A DNA stretch of 64,000 bases from contig NC_060112.1 in NCBI RefSeq assembly GCF_021155765.1, positions 6,758,001 through 6,822,000 of the forward strand, written 5' to 3'. The notes beneath the pieces are model-generated. The model did not search any database, was not told where the DNA came from, and was given only the letters and a program-made list of their open reading frames with translations. The translations under genes were made by a program, and so were the position numbers. Numbering within the stretch: the first letter of the stretch is position 1; each line of letters begins with the position of its first letter. This DNA comes from Diprion similis. Lineage: Eukaryota; Arthropoda; Insecta; Hymenoptera; Diprionidae. Below are positions 13,027 to 24,727 of the stretch, one piece after another.

Positions 13027-13290
13027 TTACTGTTCTGTCGTTTTTGCTGGCTCTTCAAAATCATCAAGAAAATTTTCCTGGCGAACTGCGTACATGGAGT
13101 ATCCGTATATTCCTAAAACCATTGCCCCTAGCGATAGACCGGTTATTCTATTGTTTCTTCGCATTCGTTTCAACCTGTTTACTCTCTCAAGATTCTTCTC
13201 TTCTATAATCCGCATGTACTCTTGTTCCACAATCGACAATTTACGAAAGTTTTTCCCTTCGTGAATTTTTGGCATCTGCTCATCAGCCAT
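13027..13290 (-). CDS. COA3: Cytochrome c oxidase assembly factor 3 (COA3 / CCDC56)
   Basis: A single-exon frame of 87 residues. The family is a small inner-membrane protein that stabilises newly made COX1 during complex IV assembly. The sequence shows a hydrophilic N-terminus, a basic Arg/Lys/Asn stretch (about 35-48), one membrane segment (about 49-69, ITGLSLGAMVLGIYGYSMYAV trimmed at its ends) and an acidic C-terminal tail, the layout expected of COA3. The start context has G at -3 and G at +4. An acceptor-like AG lies at 13302-13303 just upstream of the ATG, suggesting a spliced 5' UTR. TFB1M begins 99 bases downstream on the same strand, matching the upstream-frame arrangement reported for Drosophila mtTFB1. 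RMC1 diverges on the other side. Confidence 0.93.
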   Translation of the reverse strand: MADEQMPKIHEGKNFRKLSIVEQEYMRIIEEKNLERVNRLKRMRRNNRITGLSLGAMVLGIYGYSMYAVRQENFLDDFEEPAKTTEQ

Positions 13291-14156
13291 TGCACAACGA
13301 TCTGTAAACGGATGAACAAAACTTTAATGAGATCCGGATTCATCAATTTTTATCCTATTTTGTGATTGCGCCGTCTTATGAACAAATAATATTCCATATC
13401 TTGTAGAAGTTCTTTTTTATTATCATTCAATTCAATACAAGTATAGCATCGTTTAGTGTAAGAGTGAAATAACGTTCTTTGTGACACCATAGCGACTAGA
13501 AATATATGGATATTAATCACGCGGCAACAAAACTGAGAGTCAGAGTAAATTATCGAGGAGAATAAAAAAATCATTGTAAACCGAAAAATTCCTCAGTTGA
13601 TCAATCATCGTCAATAAATTTTTGTGGGTAGAAATTAGAGGTTAGAAAGTCGCGGAGTCTACCCGCGTTCCAAGTACCTGGACATTTGTGACCGTGATAC
13701 TTAATCGAAACCGTTAACCGCGAATAACGTCACTTAATTGTAAAAACCGTTGATATATTGCAATGACTCGCCTCTATGTTGCAAGAAATACGGGATGATC
13801 TTCAATCCAAGTACGTTATGTCGATTGCTACCATGAATACCATGATGTCCATGATGATGCTCATACGATGATGATGATCATGAGGCCCAGTATTATTAGT
13901 ATCTTCAAACTCTGCTAGATGGCGCCACCATTGCATAAACCGTCACTTACCTTACTGACGATTGCAGTTGTCTCTACATCACTTGCCGACCGTGGTCCGT
14001 AGGTAGTTTCGTTAATGATAAATGTTTTTAGCCAATTGCATCTTCGAATAGCTTGGAAATAACCAATGAGATGGCTTTTGATGTTTGAGCCAATTTACCA
14101 ACACGTGTGAATCAGGTTGTTGTTAGTCAGTTCTGTGAGCTGTCAAATAGCGAAAA
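13291..14156. promoter_or_regulatory. Shared promoter region between COA3-TFB1M and RMC1
   Basis: This 866-base gap separates two divergent coding starts. CCAAT boxes occur at 14032-14036, 14063-14067 and 14090-14094, spaced 31 and 27 bases. An exact insect initiator, TCAGTT, lies at 14127-14132, which would give RMC1 a 5' UTR of about 28 bases. An imperfect ATG/CAT-rich stretch lies at 13836-13885. The boxes and spacing are seen; NF-Y binding and bidirectional use are inferred. No coding exon is seen. Confidence 0.55.
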
Positions 14157-17100
14157 ATGGAAGCGTCGAGTAGCGAAGGAAACGATGATTATTACCTGGA
14201 ATTGTCGCCTGACCCCGTAAGGTTCGAGTCGATAAGTCCGTTGACGAATGTTTTCTTCGATGACACGAACAAGCAGGTCTCGTTATTTTGACTTTCTTAA
14301 ACCGCATTGATTGCCTAAAATATTACTGATAGATTATCTTTCGTCTGATGGTTGCTTGACCGCTGCAAAATTCATGCTATAGGTATTCGCTGTTCGCTCA
14401 GAGGGCGTCATCGGGGTCTTGGTCAAGGGCCCCGAGCACAATTTGAACTTTAGAATGGAAGACAAGGGTCCCATAATCTCGATCAAGTTCTCGCCTGACA
14501 TGAACATCCTTGCGATACAGCGGACTAATACATCCGTCGAGTTCATCAATTACTCGTCGGTCTCCGGATTGGACAATGTGGAATACTCGCAGTCCTGCAA
14601 AGGGAAGAATGCCTCTATCGTAGGCTTTGTCTGGACACACAGCAATGAAATTTTATTGGTCACAGATCACGGAGTAGAACTGTTTTTGGCGAGTATTAAG
14701 CAGAGATTTTCTTCTGCCTACTTTACTCTACTTCTATCTGGATCGCTGCACAAAAAGTATCATATAACTCTGCATAGACCTCAGATCAATAATACTCAAA
14801 ATTTTTTAGGTGGTTCCAGAGAAGCGAACTGTGAAAGCCCTCAAATCCCTTAGTTTGGGTGTCAATTGGTTTGTCTTCTGCCCTCAGAGCTACCTCGTTC
14901 TCCTCTCGTCTGGCACCATTGGTAACCAAATGCAAGCGCTGCATATCACTCCTGGAAACTTGCACAAGCTCGCCAAATTTGAAAGTGAGTCAAAATTCTC
15001 GTGTTTAACTTTGAAAAATTGATTAGCCGATTAACGGAGATAGATGTTACATCGTTTTAGTGGAAGCTGGAGCCACGAAACCTGGGAAACTCGCAGTTTC
15101 AGAGAGAGACGTAGCATTGGCAGTTCTTTACGGAATCCCGTCAATAATTGTGCTGCGCCATCAACCAGGAATCAGTCGAAGCCTTGGTACGGCTCAAGTC
15201 TACGTCTACACAGTACATAAGTAATTTCGTAATTTGTTTTTTTCTGCGATTTTGCCTCTTTCAAAGTACTCTCAATGATTCATCGATGATTTACTGTTCC
15301 AGAATGCTCACGATAAAGAAAAGCCACATTTTGAAACTTGACACTAGTGGCCGATTCGCTATCAATGTTGTTGACAATCTTATAATTGTGCATCATCAAG
15401 CATCCGAAGTAAGTCTTGTTCACGAAGAAGTACATTTTCGAAAACAGGATTTTTTAGGCAATTAACTGATCCGAAATAAACCCACTGATGTCTATTGTTT
15501 AGTTTATAAAAACAGTTTAGCATCATTTTTTATTACTGGATGTGAACCAATTAGAATCACTTTTTCTTGCCATTGAGACACATCAGTCTTTGAGTTTTAT
15601 CTCGAGAGTAATTGATTGATAAATTACAGACTTCGATGATCTTTGACATTAAATTGCCAGGAGTGAGCGACGGCACTGTGATACATCATACCAGTATAGC
15701 TTCACCCAAGCCGATAAGACCATACAGTTTGAAGGTCCCTGGCACGACTTTGCTAGAGCAATTGTCTCAGCCCTGTCTACTTTGTATCCTTTCAAAAAAA
15801 AAGATAATGATTGTAAAAATAACAACATTGATCACCAAGCATTTTACTTAATTTCTCGCAGATTCCCCTAGCTGGGTTGTTTTTCAGCCGAATATAATAA
15901 TCGATGCGAAATTAGGATGCCTTTGGTGAGTTCAGAAGGAAAATATTCAACGTCTTTTCAATTTAGAAGTGTAAAAAAACGAAGTTGTTGATTATTCACA
16001 GGTTTGTTAAACTGCGGCTTGAATCGTTGATAAAATTAATCCCTGACAAGGTACAGCTCGTCGAGTTTTTAATGCAACGAAAAGATTCCAAGCAAGTTTT
16101 GATGCAAGTTCTGAAGGAGAATGTTACTCAGCTACCGTCGAGCTTGTTGTACATGTCAACAATTTTTGACAAGTTGAACTCTGTCTATCGTAGTCACCTC
16201 GAAAACGAGTTGCAAAGCCAAGTAAGTGACCGTTGTGGCTAATAATAGTGATAAAGAACCCCTTTCACCTTCATCTTCCATTGATCAATTTACAGATGGG
16301 AACGCCGCTGCAAACTGGATCCAAAGGTGTCACCACAGTATTGGAAGATATTAAATACAAACAAATAATCGATCAGAGTGACATGTACACTCACATACTG
16401 TCGAAATTTCCCGAGGACACGACAGAGCCGAAAATGGTGGTTTGGATACTGTTAGAATACATCAGGTACATACAGGCCTTGGCAAAAACTATAGTTTGAA
16501 AAGGTTTTTTTTAGCGTATACCCAGGCCGGAAGCTCCCTGAGTATAGCGTCTCTAAATAAACTTTTTCCGGTTCTTTTCCTCAGGTCTCTGGCTGATCAC
16601 GATATACCTGTTCAGCACTACCTCCACGAATTGGTAATCACGACTTTGGTTCACCGGAAAGCTTACTATCAGCTGCATCAGCTGCTACAGTATCACGTTG
16701 TCGCTGACTCTAAACCACTTGCCTGTCTTCTACTCTCTTTGGAAAATCTCTATCCAGCTGCTCACCAGCTTGCGCTAGACATGCTCAAGCGATTAGGAAA
16801 TGCACACGAAGAAATAATGGAAGTCTTGCTTTCCAAAGGACACATATTACCGGCTTTACGGTGAGCTGGACACCCTAGAAAATGCCTTTTGTGATTGCAA
16901 AAAAGAAATTTCATATTTCAAGGTGATCCATTTGGAGAAAATACGTATTTTTCTGTTACAGGTACGTCCGATCGGTCGGAATAATCGATCAAGTTTCTGC
17001 TCGGAAATTTTTGGAAGCAGCAAAGACCACGAACGATCCTAAGTTATTTCACTCCGTTTATAAATTCTTCGAACATCGTAATTTGAGACTCCATAACACA

Positions 17101-17223
17101 ACTGCTTTCACAAGAGGGGAACATTGTCAAACATATGTACAGCATTTTAAATATTTATTCCAAGAAACTGACAATGGCTGTAATTCGGATACGAATTCAA
17201 ATGTATCGGCTATGTCATCATAG
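14157..17223 (+). CDS. RMC1: Regulator of MON1-CCZ1 complex (RMC1 / Mic1 / C18orf8 homologue)
   Basis: Eleven exons join in phase: 14157-14276, 14383-14688, 14810-14984, 15061-15220, 15303-15408, 15630-15783, 15862-15925, 16002-16221, 16296-16465, 16585-16860 and 16962-17223, giving 670 residues against about 657 in human. RMC1 is the third subunit of the MON1-CCZ1 exchange factor that activates Rab7 on late endosomes. The N-terminus (DYYLEL, ANKQVFAVRS-like DTNKQVFAVRS, FRMEDKG) fits the beta-propeller. The C-terminus (VQHYLHELVI, SDSKPLACLLLSLE, ARKFLEAAK) fits the Mic1 helical domain. Intron 2 needs a GC donor at 14689. Intron 6 (15784-15861) has a perfect U12 donor. Intron 1 has a weak GTCTCG donor. 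The exon 4 end at 15220 was chosen for phase. Family call is very secure. Confidence 0.96.
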
Positions 17224-17756
17224 GTTGAATTGCAATTTATTTGCAAATTGTAAACAGTTATACATATTGATTTGGTACTGCAGTGAATATCGGGTTATAA
17301 TAGAAACAGCCATGGTATGTACCAAATAATCGAATGATTTTTTTTCCCTCTACCTTAAGGTTCGACTGAAATTATCTGAAATAATTAACTCAGCATTCGC
17401 ATTTCATCACGCTTTTGTGTTTTGTTTAACGCGAACAATCCACAAGACCAGTCTGATCAGGAATCTGTAGAATTTGTAAACAGGTTTTTAAATGGTACGT
17501 AACGTGCATAAAAAACCAAAAAGATGCAGAAAGTAAGGAACTAACAATCTAGTTGTAATCTTACAGTCATTACGTTTCATTTTTCATACTGTTCTGTGAT
17601 ACATTATAATTAAGCCTGTGTTGAGAATGGTGCTGCTTGAAGCTCTGTTGTGTAAATTATAATATTATAAAACATTCCCGTGAGATACGTTATTCTGAGG
17701 ATAATATATGTACAATGTTTGTTTTCGAGTTCATTATTATTGACTAAATTTTATAC
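17224..17756. other. Spacer between RMC1 and the SRA gene
   Basis: This is AT-rich DNA of 533 bases between two genes on the same strand. It probably holds the RMC1 3' UTR and the promoter or 5' UTR of the next gene. No coding exon is supported. Confidence 0.6.
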
Positions 17757-20700
17757 ATGGGTAGATTATCGCTGTCACATATGACAAGTTGTCAAAAATT
17801 CGAACATCGCTTATTTCTACAACAACAATTTACAAAACTTTCACCGAATGCATTGAATGCATTGACTAAATGTAGGTACGCAATAGTAGCTACGTTCACG
17901 TTGTCGCCGAAGCAATCTCTACAGCTTCAGGCATGCAAACTGATAGCTGGTAGAAATAACAAAATGGCGATGATGGTCGGAGATCTAATTGAACGAGTGA
18001 ATACAATCTGTGAAAATAAACAAGTACTTAGTGAATTAGCGAGAAATAACGAGGTGAAGATTAATTGCGTAAAGTGTCAACTATACGAATACATTTTTTT
18101 ATCATTGAATCCGTATCGCTAGGATCGATTAAAGCGTAATTGTTCTGCCGCATTTTTCAGTTCGACGAACCCAGCAAAGAAGAACTCGACAAACTATTCC
18201 ATAAATTGAACGCTGAGAATGCCAGGGAAATTGTGAATCACATGCACAGCTATGAGCCAGCTTGGCACAACAAAAAGGTGAGCCAAATTGCTGTCAACGC
18301 TATCGAAATCCCCCGCGTCATAACCTCAAATTACGTTCGTGTTGACATCGCAGCTCGGTTGTCCAACTCGGAGATTTTTGTTTATGAAGTCGCAATGTCT
18401 TAGGTAATCGCTGCTAGATAAACAATCGCTCAATTTGGCTATCGGATGTATTACAAAATTTTTATAAATTGTAGAGAAATGAAGTTTTTTTTATTATAAC
18501 TTCTGATTTTTTTTTTTTTTTTTTTTTCTATTTTTTTATTATTATCACACTGCACATTATAATTTTTCTGTACCAATGCCAAATAATCTGTTGACATGAT
18601 GATGCGCTATGTTTACATTCCCCGCCACAATGTCATAATAAAAACTTTTCTATGTTCCAATTATGTAACACTTATCGTTATTTTCATTATCTTGGAATAA
18701 AAAAAAAGAGGACAAAACACAAGATAATATTGTTTTAGAACCTTAAATAATCTATCACTAGTATCAAAATCAATGGAAATTCACCCTGATTCATGTTGAC
18801 GAGAAAATCGATGTTTTGGATTAATAAATGAAACTGGATTCCTAATTTTTAGTTGAAGTTTCTTCTTTGAAGAATTAATTTATTTGGAGAACAGTATCAC
18901 ACGAAGCCAATATTCAGCTAGTTTTTTTGTTCGATTAACCAAGTAAAAAATCATATTTTCTCTAGGTGACAGGACGCCTTTACGGTCCTATACCAGGAAT
19001 ACCATGCGGTTCTTGGTGGGGAATAAGGATGGACTGTTCGAGAGATCGCATGCATGATCCTTTCAGTTTAAGCGTGCAATGTGGTCCAGTAGGAGCAGTT
19101 TCGGTCTGCACCTCACATTCAGAAGAGGATGTTGACTTGGGAGACGTGTTGAGCTTCACAGCTGATCCAAGCGCTGAGAAACAAGGTCGCTACGTCAAGG
19201 GCAAAGAGCAAACCCCGGAGAATAGGTCCTTGATCTTGAGCTTGGAGAATCGGGTGCCGATACGCATAATCAGGAGCTACAATTTGTCCAATGAATACTC
19301 GCCAAAAACGGGGTATCGCTACGACGGCCTGTATGTAGTCATAAAATACTGGATTGGTGTATCTCCGGAGACAGGTTCAAAGTGCTATAAATTTGCACTA
19401 AGACGACTCCTCCACCAGGATCCTCCACCCTGGAAATTGCAAGCTCCTTGTGACAAAGGCTTTGATCCAGGTGCCAATAGCAGCGATACGATTATATCTC
19501 GATGCATTTCTACAAAGAAGTTTCAGGGCAGAGATGGTAAAATGGTAATTCGTTTATTGCTACATTTTTTTCCATGAATGCTTATTTGCTTGTACAAAGT
19601 ACGTCGATATAGGTTGAAATTCTGTACTAAATGTAAATTGCAGCAAAATCTGTGAATGAATTTCTCTAGGAAAATGTCTCGATATATTTTTTTAGCAACT
19701 ATTCTTTTTCCAGTCGCAACTGCATGCACCTTGCAACGATAATCCGAGTAAAGCTGCTAAATCCGTGGAGAAAGAGAAACAAAGTTTTTTGAAAGAAGAA
19801 AGATCATCAGTTGGAAGAGCTGGCAATTTGAGTGGACACGATATTACGACGACAGTGTCAGTTTTACCAGGTAAAAAAATCGCCTTGGATGATCATACAC
19901 ATGTTCAAGGTAGCACGATCGTTACTAGACGTGTATCCAAAAAAACACCAAACAACAAATCCGACGGGAAGCAACTAATTTCTGAGGCTAGTAACAAACC
20001 GTCCAGTGAAACACAGCCACGAAACGAACCGGGTGAAGAAGAAGGAATGAAGTCTCAGGGTACCCGACTCCAGAACACGAACATATCGATTCGGTACGAT
20101 TTATATGATTCTTCTCACAACATTAAGCAGCGTGGTTCCAACGTCGCTACTCACAGCAGTGGCGGAAGTTGCGTGTTTAAACCACGTGTGCACATTGTTC
20201 CTACGAGACAGCTGCACTTTGCAGGAGTTGATTCGTCGCCTGGAAGCAGTAGCAGGACGATTTCGAGTGTGAAAATGGAGCGAGTCAAGTCATTCAGCGG
20301 TGCGAAAAAGTTGAACCTTAACGAAGTTTGTAATGAAGGAGAAATTTCGTCGCTGATCCATCAACAAAACCCGCAATTATCTGTGGAACACTCGTATGCT
20401 ACGCAATTGACAGAGTCGTTGGAACTGCGCTGCGAAAAGGTTGAAGAAAATCGTCAAAATTTTGTAAATAGGGGGACGGATGAAAAGGAAGCGCTTCTGA
20501 AACCTTGTCAAAGGGAAAGGAGACATAAGAAAAATAGTCGAGAGTGTGAATCTCATATATCTCCTTCGATGGAGCAGACAGAAGTACGAAAAACCTTTGA
20601 TGCTTTGAATAGAATTCAATCAACTATCAATGACGATTCTTTTTCTGGAGACACGTTGACTGGAAGAAAACTTGCAGATGTTACGATCCCTTCGCCGTCT

Positions 20701-23700
20701 GAGAGTCCACCATTCAAGGGATTCGTATCAGCGAGAGAAATCGAGAGGAAAAAATTATGGCCCGAAGCGTTGGAAATGGCAAGTTCACTCACTGTTGAAA
20801 AGATGCTGGATATAATAACAGAGGAAAAGACTAGTCCAATGGCAAAGATGCTGATAAGTACTGTGATCGGATTCCCGAACGTCGAGACCCTTCCTGTCTG
20901 CAACAATAACAAAGAAACCACGTTAACGAACGTTCATTATGAAGGGCTAGATAATCCGACGCAGAGAGCGACATATCGGAATAAAACTGGAGTGCAAACT
21001 GCCCTAAATAAACGAACACCATTGAGTATGAGAACCAGATCCTGTGCTAAACTCTGTGAGCAAACAGTGGCGAAGACTGTTCAAGAAAAAGAAACCGTCC
21101 CTAATGTTTCCAGTGAAAGGTTGAAGATGGTCGACAAAACTATATTGTGTTTGGAAAGAATCGGCGATGACTATCCGACGAAAATGTCGCGTTCGAGGCA
21201 ACTCAGATGCTTGGATAACAGCAAAGAGCAAAACATCATCGAAATAGTTTATGCCGGTGAAGAGTCTGTCGGAAATCAACGAGCGGTGACAACAAATTTG
21301 AATCATTCACACAGGCTGAGGTCCAGCGGGAAAGTGGACGTCGGTGAAAAGCCAACAATTAAAAACCCTGGTATCAAAGCCACCGAACAACCACCCATGC
21401 TCGTTAGCAGAGCGAGAGAAGTTTGCGTTCGGAGTAACAGAAATCTGCAATGGCCTGACGCAGTGAACACCAATGCTGCTAATCACGTAGTAACAAGGCG
21501 TAAGAGCAACTCCGAGTCTTGCAAAGGTGATGGAGAAGCTAATGCATATGAAACTGTTCCGAGAGGAACCGAAAACCAGTCAAACAACACGTCGAGTAGT
21601 GCGAAGTCGGTTGATACGGTCGACTGTTCAAAAATAACTAAAGATTCGTGTATACAATTGAAAGACCAGAATGAAACGAACGGCTGTTTGATCGGTGCGA
21701 GGAAATCTTCAATGCCAAATAAGCCAGAATTTGTCGAAAGAACAGACAATGCTTGTCTTCAAAAATTTCTGCACAGTGATCAGACGCTTGTGACGAAATC
21801 GACTGAGAAATCTAACGGCGAACGAATTTCAGGTAACAAAGTGTTGAATTTTCGGGGAAATATGGTTTCGGAAAGACTGCAGGAATCCAAAACAACTTCT
21901 CAGAGTTCTGAGGCGCGTGATATCACTGCAGATTCGGTGGCTCGAAATTTTACTAGCGATATCAATAAGCCATCGAGTCTTAAACCGCTTGGTGGAGTTA
22001 CTCGTTCCAAAGAATCTGGGCTGGTGTCTAGGAAGAAAGACAGATCGCCGGAAAAGATCAGACTGGCAAAAAGGCCGAGAGTTCGTGTTAAACACAAGCT
22101 AGAAATAGCAAATTTAGTCATAGACATGAACATGAGCCCCAGATCGCAGATCTCTAAGTCAAGATCAGGTCGGTCCCTGAGGGGCGTTGATTACTTGCGT
22201 GGCGGAAGGAGTTGCCCGACTATCCTGGACCAGTCGAGGAAACGAAGGAACACCGAGCCCATTCAGCACACGTCAAGTTTGTCAAAGCAGATGAGAAAAA
22301 ATGCCCAGATCTCAAACTCTTCCATCCGAATTGCGGATGCGACGAATTCCATGAAGGAGCTTAAACTTCGAAACAAGTCAGAAAGGGACAAATCACTATT
22401 AAACAATAACAACAACGACAACAACGGGGATAGTAAGAACAGTAATTCGATGCGACGGATCGGCAGAACAGAGAAAATCGTGACAAAAATAAAGAAACCA
22501 ACGAAAGCTAAGAAGTCTAACATTGTTACAGCGAGGAGAGCGATAGCAGACATACCGAAGATGATTCGTAAGCAAGATTTGGTGGCAACGGCCAAGAAAC
22601 AGCCCAGCGAAGTACCTCCGAGACCCACGAGACGAGAGGCTATGACCAGAACACGGAGTGGAAGAAGTCCGAGAAGTTTAACCATTGGGAGACTCTGCAT
22701 TCGCAGACCATTGCTTCAGAGTGGCGAAACCTATGCACTAACGAAGAAGAATAAGAGGGATACGAGTGAGAGAGCAATTAAGCAAAATTCAAAGCCTGGT
22801 AAACAGCCGTTGCCCCGGAAAGAGCCAGCAAAATTCGCGCGGCTTAACTACAACGTCGAAAAACGGTCAACTGAGGTGCGGACGAAGTCAAAAATGGTTA
22901 GCGTTATGGTGCAGTGTTCTCTGATTCCAAATCCTCCGGAATCTCCCACCTGCGATCTCGATGCCACCTGTCACTCAAAGAGAAACAGTCCATCAGATAC
23001 AAGCGTAAACACTGGATATCTGATCAGTGAATACATCGGTAGTCCTCGTAATTCTGAATCGAAAAGAGTGAAACACGAGGTGATCGATTTGATTGAGATC
23101 AAGTCTGAGAGCGGCGGCGAAAACGTGGTCGACTGCCAGTTGGACGACGACGAAATCGACAGGGTAGAAAATGCAGCCCTTCGAATAAAGCCTTCGACTA
23201 GTAATCCAGTCTTGTCAAAGTCGAATCGCAAGAAATCGACCCTTGATTTGGCATACCTCAACGATCAGCGAAACAAGGATTCGCTTTCGAACAGAGGATT
23301 TGTGCGCTACGTTCCAGGCCAAAGACAGCCCGTCGTTGTCCCGGTGAAAACGGCGGGGGTAAAATTCATGATCACGAAGCTAGAATCGATTGGATTCAAG
23401 CCGATAAAACCTAGGATTCATTCCAACGACGAGTCGGAACGCGGGCGGCGAAGCACCAGCGACAGTCCCAGAATATTATACGTGAGCAAGGTCGTGAAAC
23501 GAGGTGTAAACGAGGAATACGACAAGTATACTAGCGAGGAGAATAACGTGGTCCAGTACATGGACAGTGAGTTATGCTACGAGGACATAGAGAACGAAGA
23601 CAAAGATTTGTGCGTTCAAAAAATGGAGTTCGTCAAATTCGGGGACAGCATAGACGAGGAGAGTTTCGATATCTCAGAGTTGTACGGTGAAGAGGAAGAG

Positions 23701-23988
23701 GAGGAGGAGGAGGAGGAGGAGGAGGAGGAGGAGGAGGAGGAGGAGGAGGAGGAGGAGGAGGAAGAAGTGGAGGAGGAAGACGAGGAGAATGTCAAGGACG
23801 AAGAAGAACAGGAGGAGGATTTTGGACGTGACCTTAAATCGGAATGGCAATCTCAGCTCAACGAGGATGGAACCAGTTCAAATTTCGATTACGAACAGTC
23901 GGCTGCTGATTCTGATGGCGACGTACCGCCATGGCACGGATGGAGGAAAATTGTATCCAACAAAGAGACACATTTTGTTGGGTGGTAA
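17757..23988 (+). CDS. SRA (YDG) domain protein with long disordered acidic tail
   Basis: Four exons in phase 0 (17757-18053, 18161-18277, 18966-19544, 19714-23988) give 1755 residues. Exons 1-2 are helical with no recognised domain. Exon 3 opens with YGPIPGIPCGSWW and contains EEDVDLGD, an FT pair, ENRSL and YRYDGLYVVIKYW, the signature of the SRA fold that binds modified or hemimethylated CpG in UHRF1 and plant SUVH proteins. The last exon (1424 residues) is Ser/Lys/Arg/Glu-rich and disordered. It has many basic RSGRS-type patches, one more ordered block near 20720-20900, and an acidic C-terminus with a long poly-Glu run. No ubiquitin-like, tandem Tudor, PHD or RING domain is seen in these exons. 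UHRF1's base-flipping NKR finger is not recognisable. The link of exons 1-2 to exon 3 rests on phase and splice sites only. Role in chromatin is inferred. Confidence 0.8.
23690..23775 (+). repeat. GAG trinucleotide repeat encoding poly-glutamate
   Basis: A nearly pure GAG tract lies in frame near the end of the SRA protein and encodes an uninterrupted run of over 25 Glu, followed by further Glu/Asp. Its near-pure codon use marks it as a recent slippage-prone microsatellite, and its length may vary between individuals. Confidence 0.95.
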
Positions 23989-24601
23989 ATAATTAAAGTC
24001 TGATACTTTGGTTGAGGTACAAAAAAAAAACCAAACGAAACCTAATTAATCCGGTAGTTATTCGTGCCTCGGAATGGCTTTGCGTTTTTCTATTTTAACT
24101 CCGGATGCGGTTTAATATTACAAACGAAATGAACATAGTGTATACCATGAGGGTGTTACAGTCCAGGTGATCAAATTTATTATTCAAAATGTGGCCTTCT
24201 CATCTATTGCAGATCGGATTATTATTGTGGAACAAAGACGCGGTATCTGTGTCGAGTTTTCTATGGTTTTAACCGGTACTGGAGAGAAAAATATGTGTGT
24301 AACAAATAAACTATCCTGCACGTCTTCACCCGTTCTTTTATTGAAATTTGAAATTATGGAGTTCTGTAGGTATGTTCGATTCGCTGAGTACAATTTTTCA
24401 CTCCAAATGTTCTTCCTGAATAGTTTATTGAAAAATGAATATGATTTTACATTGAGCATTGAATTTCGCCTTTATTTTAATACGTGGGGAAAAGTTTTGG
24501 CAAGAATTTATGTACAGTAAAGATTTTATTCTTTTTACTTCGTCTGATACAAATCGTTTCAGTATCCGAACAAAATTTTTTTAAGCCTGTTGTCATCTTC
24601 C

Positions 24602-24646
24602 TATATTATTATTATTATTATTGTTATTGCTATTATTATTATACAA
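24602..24646. repeat. ATT trinucleotide microsatellite
   Basis: Imperfect ATT units run for about 45 bases with two interruptions (TGT, TGC). Located in the 3' flank of the SRA gene. Confidence 0.8.
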
Positions 24647-24727
24647 AAGTTGTGACTACTTTTGTTTAAACGATGCAAAGTTTAAAACACGTTTAATACA
24701 AGAGCTAGATATTTGTTTTCTGCAGTC

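Noticed and set aside
14693-14809. RMC1 intron 2 with GT donor at 14693
   Set aside because: It shifts the frame of the next exon and loses VPEKR; the GC donor at 14689 fits.
22263-22700. 145-residue minus-strand frame, Leu-rich
   Set aside because: It is antisense to the SRA gene's Lys/Arg/Asn-rich tail; hydrophobic look follows from complementing basic codons.
23687-23992. Plus-strand poly-Arg frame
   Set aside because: It is the GAG repeat read in another frame (AGG = Arg); no start context or domain.
24167-24520. 117-residue frame after the SRA stop codon
   Set aside because: No domain, no splice link in phase, lies in probable 3' UTR.
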